Below, in pieces: positions 5,520-7,020 of a DNA stretch of 7,020 bases; the stretch's first letter is position 1; the number at the start of each line of letters is the position of its first letter. The notes below the pieces were generated by a model. That model was not told where the DNA came from. It did no database searches and saw nothing but the letters and a program-made list of their open reading frames with translations. Source of the stretch: Actinomycetes bacterium (GTDB lineage: Bacteria > Actinomycetota > Acidimicrobiia > Acidimicrobiales > Ilumatobacteraceae); contig JAEZFY010000208.1 of assembly GCA_023417265.1 (NCBI GenBank), positions 1 through 7,020 of the forward strand. The letters are read 5' to 3'. The position numbers and the translations under genes were made by a program.

Positions 5520-5537
5520 TCCGGCGCGGCGCCCGGA
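5520..5537. terminator. GC-rich stem-loop after the NifU-domain gene
   Basis: TCCGG pairs with CCGGA, and the stem can extend through CGC/GCG with a one-base bulge. It lies between the Fe-S gene stop (5502) and the amidase -10 box (5545). No T tract follows, so the role is tentative. Confidence 0.25.
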
Positions 5538-5544
5538 CCGCTGC

Positions 5545-5550
5545 TACAAC
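5545..5550 (+). promoter_or_regulatory. Probable -10 box of leaderless promoter for the amidase gene
   Basis: TACAAC is followed by 7 nt and then GTG at 5558. The last base deviates from TANNNT. GGGAGG (5553-5558) runs into the start codon and is too close to act as a normal ribosome binding site. Confidence 0.45.
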
Positions 5551-5557
5551 TCGGGAG

Positions 5558-6967
5558 GTGAGCGATCCCGCCGATCCCGCCGATCCCGCCGAACTGAGCG
5601 TCGTCGCCGCCGGACGCCTGATCGCCGCCGGCGAGCTCTCGTCGGTCGAGCTGACCCAGGCCTACCTCGACCGGATCGAACGCGACGACCCGACCCTCAA
5701 CGCCTACGTCACGGTGACCGCCGACCGGGCCCTCGCCGCGGCCGCCGCCCGCGACACCGAGACCGCCGCCAAGCGCAGCCGCGGACCGCTGCACGGCATC
5801 CCGATCGGGCTCAAGGACAACATCGACACCGCCGGCGTCGCCACCACCGCCGCCAGCGCGGTGTACCTCGACCGCGTCCCCACCACCGACGCCCCGGTCG
5901 TGACGCGCCTCGCCGACGCCGGGGCGGTGATCCTCGGCAAGCTCAACATGCACGAGTTCGCCTATGGCGGCACGAGCGCGATCTCGCAGTTCGGGCCGGT
6001 GCGTAACCCGTGGAACCCCGAGCGCACCCCGGGCGGCTCGTCGGGCGGCTCGGCGGCGGCGGTCGCCGGACGGTTGTGCGCGGCCGCGCTCGGCACCGAC
6101 ACCGCCGCCTCGGTGCGCTACCCGGCGGCGTGCTGCGGCGTGGTCGGCCTCAAGGCCACCCACGGACTCGCCAGCATCCGCGGGATCATCCCGCTGTCCG
6201 AGTCGCACGACCACGTCGGCCCGATCACCCGCAGCGTCCACGACGCGGCGCTCGTCATGGCCGCCCTGGTGGGATTCGACCCCGACGATCCGATGTCGAT
6301 CGACGTTCCCGCCCCCGATCTGGTCGGCGGCGTCGGTGCCGACGTGCGCGGTCTGCGCATCGGCACCCCGCGCCACCCGTTCTGGGAGACGCTGCACCCC
6401 GACGTCGAAGCGGCCGTCGACGCCGCGGTGGCGCAGCTCGGCGAGCTCACCGGGGTGGCGCCCGTCGACGTCGACCTGCCCGACTTCGACAGCTTCCCGT
6501 TGATGCTCGCCGAGATCTACGCCTACCACGCCCGCCTGGTCGCCGACCCGGCCACCCGCGAGCGCTACCACCCGGTGACGCTCGCCCGGATCCTCGACGG
6601 CGCCGACCTGCCGCTGCCGGCGGTGCTCGGCGCGGCCCGTCAGCTGCGGCTCGCCCGCAACGCCGCCTCGCGCGTGTTCGCCGACGTCGACGTGCTCGTC
6701 ACGCCCACCGCGGCCGGCCCGGCGCTGAGCATCGACGAGGCGCTCGTCGACACCCCCGACGAGGCGCCCCTCATCCGCAACACGGTGCCGTTCGACACGT
6801 CGGGGGTGCCGACGATCAGCGTGCCGTGCGGGTTCACCGCGGACGGCCTGCCGATCGGGTTGCAGATCAGCGGGCCGCGGCTCGGCGAGGCGACCGTGCT
6901 CGCCGTCGCCCACGCGTACGAGCAGGCCACCGACTGGCACACCCGCCGGCCCGGGGTGGGCGTGTGA
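5558..6967 (+). CDS. Amidase-signature (AS) family amidohydrolase, GatA-like
   Basis: This 469-residue cytoplasmic enzyme shows the Ser-cisSer-Lys triad of the amidase signature family: Lys86 in IPIGLKDNID, Ser161 in TPGGSSGGSAAAVAG and the nucleophile Ser185 in GTDTAASVRYPA. The Ser161-Ser185 spacing of 24 equals that in GatA. VILGKLNMHEFAYG, VVGLKATHG and HDHVGPITRSVHDAA are further family blocks, and the C-terminus keeps GVPTISVPCGF and GLPIGLQISGP. Such enzymes hydrolyse amide bonds (amides, ureides, carbamates), or form the glutaminase subunit of Glu-tRNA amidotransferase. No gatB or gatC is next to it, so a free-standing amidase is more likely; the substrate is unknown. The usual Gly-Gly before the nucleophile is Ala183-Ala184. 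The N-terminus has a DPA repeat. GTG 5558 is supported by the -10-like box 7 nt upstream and by lying just before the first helix. Confidence 0.94.
   Translation: MSDPADPADPAELSVVAAGRLIAAGELSSVELTQAYLDRIERDDPTLNAYVTVTADRALAAAAARDTETAAKRSRGPLHGIPIGLKDNIDTAGVATTAASAVYLDRVPTTDAPVVTRLADAGAVILGKLNMHEFAYGGTSAISQFGPVRNPWNPERTPGGSSGGSAAAVAGRLCAAALGTDTAASVRYPAACCGVVGLKATHGLASIRGIIPLSESHDHVGPITRSVHDAALVMAALVGFDPDDPMSIDVPAPDLVGGVGADVRGLRIGTPRHPFWETLHPDVEAAVDAAVAQLGELTGVAPVDVDLPDFDSFPLMLAEIYAYHARLVADPATRERYHPVTLARILDGADLPLPAVLGAARQLRLARNAASRVFADVDVLVTPTAAGPALSIDEALVDTPDEAPLIRNTVPFDTSGVPTISVPCGFTADGLPIGLQISGPRLGEATVLAVAHAYEQATDWHTRRPGVGV
5564..5590 (+). repeat. Three perfect 9-bp tandem repeats at the start of the amidase gene
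   Basis: GATCCCGCC is repeated three times without change and encodes Asp-Pro-Ala three times (residues 3-11). Copy-number change by slippage would keep the frame and alter only the disordered N-terminus. Confidence 0.85.
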
Positions 6968-6979
6968 TGGCGGCGCCGC

Positions 6980-6985
6980 TACGGT
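6980..6985 (+). promoter_or_regulatory. -10 box of leaderless promoter for the gene entering the right edge
   Basis: TACGGT is followed by 7 nt and then GTG at 6993. It is identical in hexamer and distance to the box of the 43-residue membrane protein gene. Confidence 0.5.
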
Positions 6986-6992
6986 CGCCGTG

Positions 6993-7020
6993 GTGCCCCT
7001 GCCCACCGAGCCCGCCGAGC
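6993..7020 (+). CDS. Start of a further gene, truncated by the window edge
   Basis: After the amidase stop (6967) a GTG codon at 6993 opens a frame reading MPLPTEPAE up to the edge. The call rests mainly on the TACGGT box 7 nt upstream, which matches the promoter pattern of other genes in the window. An adjacent in-frame GTG at 6990 is the alternative start. The opening LPTEP resembles the N-terminus of some cobalamin-independent methionine synthase-like proteins, but nine residues are far too few to name a product. Confidence 0.45.

Noticed and set aside
5456..7006. 516-codon open frame on the minus strand opposite the amidase gene
   Set aside because: Low-complexity Gly/Arg/Val/Asp peptide antisense to a clear amidase with a full catalytic triad.
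1..7020. Defence island, toxin-antitoxin pair, prophage or biosynthetic cluster
   Set aside because: Every gene is an enzyme, transporter, co-chaperone or Fe-S protein of ordinary chromosomal type, mostly with separate promoters; no nuclease, integrase, phage structural or synthase gene is visible.

Overview
The window is very GC-rich and gene-dense, with almost every third codon position G or C. It looks like chromosome of a high-GC actinobacterium. Two features fit this: many genes appear to be leaderless (a TANNNT-like -10 box sits 6-7 nt before the start codon), and MurA carries the Cys-to-Asp change known from mycobacteria. Gene content and style suggest the Acidimicrobiia (Ilumatobacter-like), but that is inference. 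I see no rRNA, tRNA, CRISPR array, insertion sequence, integrase or prophage gene.

Layout, left to right. The 3' part of a gene for a protein with a C-terminal J domain (1-678, +) is followed by a small alpha/beta hydrolase of the KANL3/Tex30 type (722-1288, +). A 340-base gap between convergent genes (1289-1628) holds a 29-bp imperfect inverted repeat and a cluster of GGCACC/GGTGCC motifs. Next is an MFS transporter with an extra ~105-residue N-terminal region (1629-3176, -). It is divergent from a pyridoxamine-phosphate-oxidase-like flavin/F420 protein (3210-3716, +). The two start codons are 34 bp apart, and both -10 boxes lie inside one 26-bp palindrome. Then come murA (3778-5043, +), a 43-residue single-pass membrane protein on the opposite strand (5063-5194, -), a NifU C-terminal-domain iron-sulfur protein (5254-5502, +), an amidase-signature enzyme (5558-6967, +), and the first nine codons of another gene (6993 to the edge, +).

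The genes do not form an obvious pathway or operon. Nearly every one has its own apparent promoter, so the window reads as a run of independently transcribed housekeeping and metabolic genes. MurA makes the first committed peptidoglycan precursor, the NifU-like protein serves Fe-S assembly or delivery, and the others are enzymes or a transporter with unknown substrates.

I found no convincing new multi-gene system. The points most worth following are the leaderless promoter grammar, the shared divergent palindrome, the fosfomycin-insensitive type of MurA, the extra domain on the transporter, the tiny membrane protein, and the repeat cluster at 1371-1581.
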